Assembly: GCA_937862885.1 (NCBI GenBank)
Contig: CALMEE010000117.1
Coordinates: 1-44,673 of the forward strand
DNA: 44,673 bases
Direction: 5' to 3'
Source of the DNA: an uncultured Planctomycetaceae bacterium
Lineage (GTDB): Bacteria; Planctomycetota; Planctomycetia; Pirellulales; Pirellulaceae
Shown here: positions 43,486 to 44,673 of the stretch, piece after piece
Position numbering within the stretch: the first letter of the stretch is position 1
Layout of the letters: each line of letters begins with the position of its first letter
Made by a program: the position numbers and the translations under genes
Notes under the pieces: model-generated
Told to the model about the DNA's origin: nothing
Seen by the model: only the letters and a program-made list of their open reading frames with translations
The model's database searches: none

Positions 43486-43845
43486 CTATCGGCCGCCTTC
43501 GGCTGGGCAAAGATCTAGTTCGCTAATGGCGTATTCAGCTTCTGCCTTTGAATACCCTAGTGCTTTCAAGACTTCGAGAATTTCACTGCAAGTCGGGAAC
43601 ATCCGACCACTGCGGCGTTTGTATTCATCCAGTGCTTGCATAAACTCGACCTCATCCTGAGTGTATTCGCGTTCGCAGGTTGTTGGATCGATCTGACGCC
43701 GACGTTGCACTTTACGACGCTCCTGAGTTTGAATTCCTTCAGCCTGCGGATCGCAACGCCGTTCATTTGTTTTTCGCCGCCCGGTCTCGTTAATCTTGTT
43801 GAATTTCTTAGATACGGTCTTAGAGGAGCCAGAGTTCTTTGCCAT
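43486..43845 (-). CDS. Conserved-looking small protein, unknown function
   Basis: 119 residues from ATG 43845 ([10 protein letters not shown]); a TTG at 43902 could add 19 residues. The N-terminal half is basic and Gln/Arg-rich ([12 protein letters not shown]). The C-terminal half is a compact acidic-basic domain ([20 protein letters not shown], then [20 protein letters not shown]) that looks like a helical DNA- or RNA-binding or dimerisation unit with a conserved FPT-SE-LEVL-LGY pattern. I do not recognise the family by name. A hairpin terminator follows downstream. Confidence 0.7.
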   Translation of the reverse strand: MAKNSGSSKTVSKKFNKINETGRRKTNERRCDPQAEGIQTQERRKVQRRRQIDPTTCEREYTQDEVEFMQALDEYKRRSGRMFPTCSEILEVLKALGYSKAEAEYAISELDLCPAEGGR

Positions 43846-44267
43846 CGATGTTGCCTTCGGTTGAAGAAATTTGGGGATTGAATTCAGTGAGACACTTTTC
43901 AACGGTTGGAACCATGAATACCCACTGCGCGCTTTCCACGCGGCAGAGTTAGTTCAGGCACGCCCACCGGTTATCGGGGTAAGTTGACTTATTTCCCATG
44001 CTTTGAATTGAGTTTTTTTGGCGGCGACTCAATCAAATGTCTCGCGGTACGAGACAAACATAGACCACGATGTTAATTTGTGACAAATAAATTGACTGGG
44101 AAATGTGGGAAAATTTTGTTGTCAGTTAAGCTGTGCCGTTTGTACCGATCGTTTGGACTCGAATCCGAAGATTGCTCACCCGACATCGCAGTTACATGCT
44201 CGTTCTTTCGGGAAAATGCGCAACATCAGAAGCATTAAAATGCCTGTCTTTTTCCGTTGCACGCGCT
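43846..44267. other. Intergenic region with palindromic hairpin
   Basis: About 420 bases. A perfect hairpin TGTCTCG-CGGTA-CGAGACA lies at 44038-44056. ATTGAGT (about 44006) and ACTCAAT (about 44026) form a second stem with a T-rich loop. The promoter of the 43845 gene is expected here on the minus strand. Confidence 0.4.
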
Positions 44268-44633
44268 CCTGTCGGCTTCGTCGTCGATCAACTTGCGACG
44301 CCGTGCCAGCTCCAGAAATGGCACGCACTCTTAAACTGAACCCCTAGCGATGATAAAGTAATTTTTCCGATCGGCCTTGGCGATGCGTCCGTTTCCTTCG
44401 GCGATGTTAGCTGAGATGGAGAGCGAGGTTCAGTTGGGTTGATCGACCAGAAAACCGTAGCCGCGACGGAATTGCTCGGTTGAGGAGCATACATTGTCGG
44501 CAAAGTCGAAGGCCTTCCGATAGACCAGCAGCTTTTCGAACTGGAAGGTCAACTCACACTTTTGGAAAAACGTCGAACAAGCTGTTTGAAGAACTTCTTT
44601 CGATTCGATTTTAGAAGACGAGAAGCGAACCAC
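44268..44633 (-). pseudogene. S23-type four-helix-bundle protein gene, broken by two in-frame stop codons
   Basis: The frame reads FEKLLVYRKAFDFADNVC, then FRRGYGFLVDQPN, which matches the four-helix-bundle family linked to 23S rRNA intervening sequences. TGA at 44430-44432 interrupts it. The same frame then continues SLSISANIAEGNGRIAKADR, KNYFIIARGSV to TAA at 44331-44333, and then ECVPFLELARRRKLIDDE. The family consensus places Arg (CGA) at the first stop and Gln (CAA) at the second, so both fit single C-to-T changes. After about 44268 the frame loses similarity, possibly by frameshift. The start (GTG 44633 or later) is uncertain. A sequencing error is less likely because the frame is otherwise kept and two independent stops are needed. 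Confidence 0.75.
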
Positions 44634-44673
44634 GTCCGCAACTACGAAATATGCCGACGGTCGACTGCGATTG

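Noticed and set aside
1..44673. tRNA, rRNA, CRISPR arrays, riboswitches, insertion sequences and attachment sites
   Set aside because: I looked for T-loop motifs, regularly spaced repeats, transposase motifs and terminal inverted repeats and found none convincing.

Overview
The window looks like a chromosomal segment of a planctomycete, most likely a Pirellulales-type lineage. This is an inference from gene content: a MoxR/DUF58/BatA-like/VWA operon with a divergent alpha-toroid plus DUF4159 protein, small Tyr/Lys/Val-rich secreted proteins, many orphan envelope proteins, weak or absent Shine-Dalgarno sequences, frequent TTG/GTG starts and moderate GC. I found no tRNA, rRNA, CRISPR array, insertion sequence or prophage.

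Layout. 1-2316 (+): the 3' end of metK, a small membrane protein, and a STAS/anti-sigma kinase partner-switching pair. 2487-5434 (-): RlmN, a RimB-like retropepsin and a RimK-type ATP-grasp ligase fused to a TrkA-C domain. 5747-9047 (+): a thiolase and a membrane-anchored coiled-coil/HhH protein. 9238-15942 (-): a four-gene operon of MoxR ATPase, DUF58, BatA-like and VWA/GATase-like membrane proteins. 16511-22207 (+): the DUF4159 protein and a 967-residue orphan envelope protein. 22357-25331 (-): a lipoprotein, a small secreted protein with a strong ribosome binding site and its own terminator, and cysteine dioxygenase. 26045-33792 (+): an RND efflux adaptor and pump, a zinc-ribbon protein and an RlmM-like rRNA methyltransferase. 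33954-41873 (-): a tightly packed four-gene operon. 42480-44633 (-): a TPR protein, a conserved small protein and a broken S23-type four-helix-bundle gene.

The strongest candidate for an undescribed system is the 33954-41873 operon. A MoxR-like AAA+ ATPase and a TraB/DUF5682-like protein are joined by spacings of 12, 1 and -4 nt to an SbcD/YhaO-like nuclease and a YhaN/SbcC-like ATPase. This suggests a DNA-processing or conflict module in which the AAA+/DUF5682 pair works with a nuclease complex.

Other notable points are the RimK/TrkA-C fusion beside its protease partner, an RND pump with an extra hydrophobic hairpin between TM2 and TM3, a bacterial cysteine dioxygenase with the Cys and Tyr residues of the mammalian crosslink, an S23 gene with two in-frame nonsense codons, and two non-coding palindromic structures.
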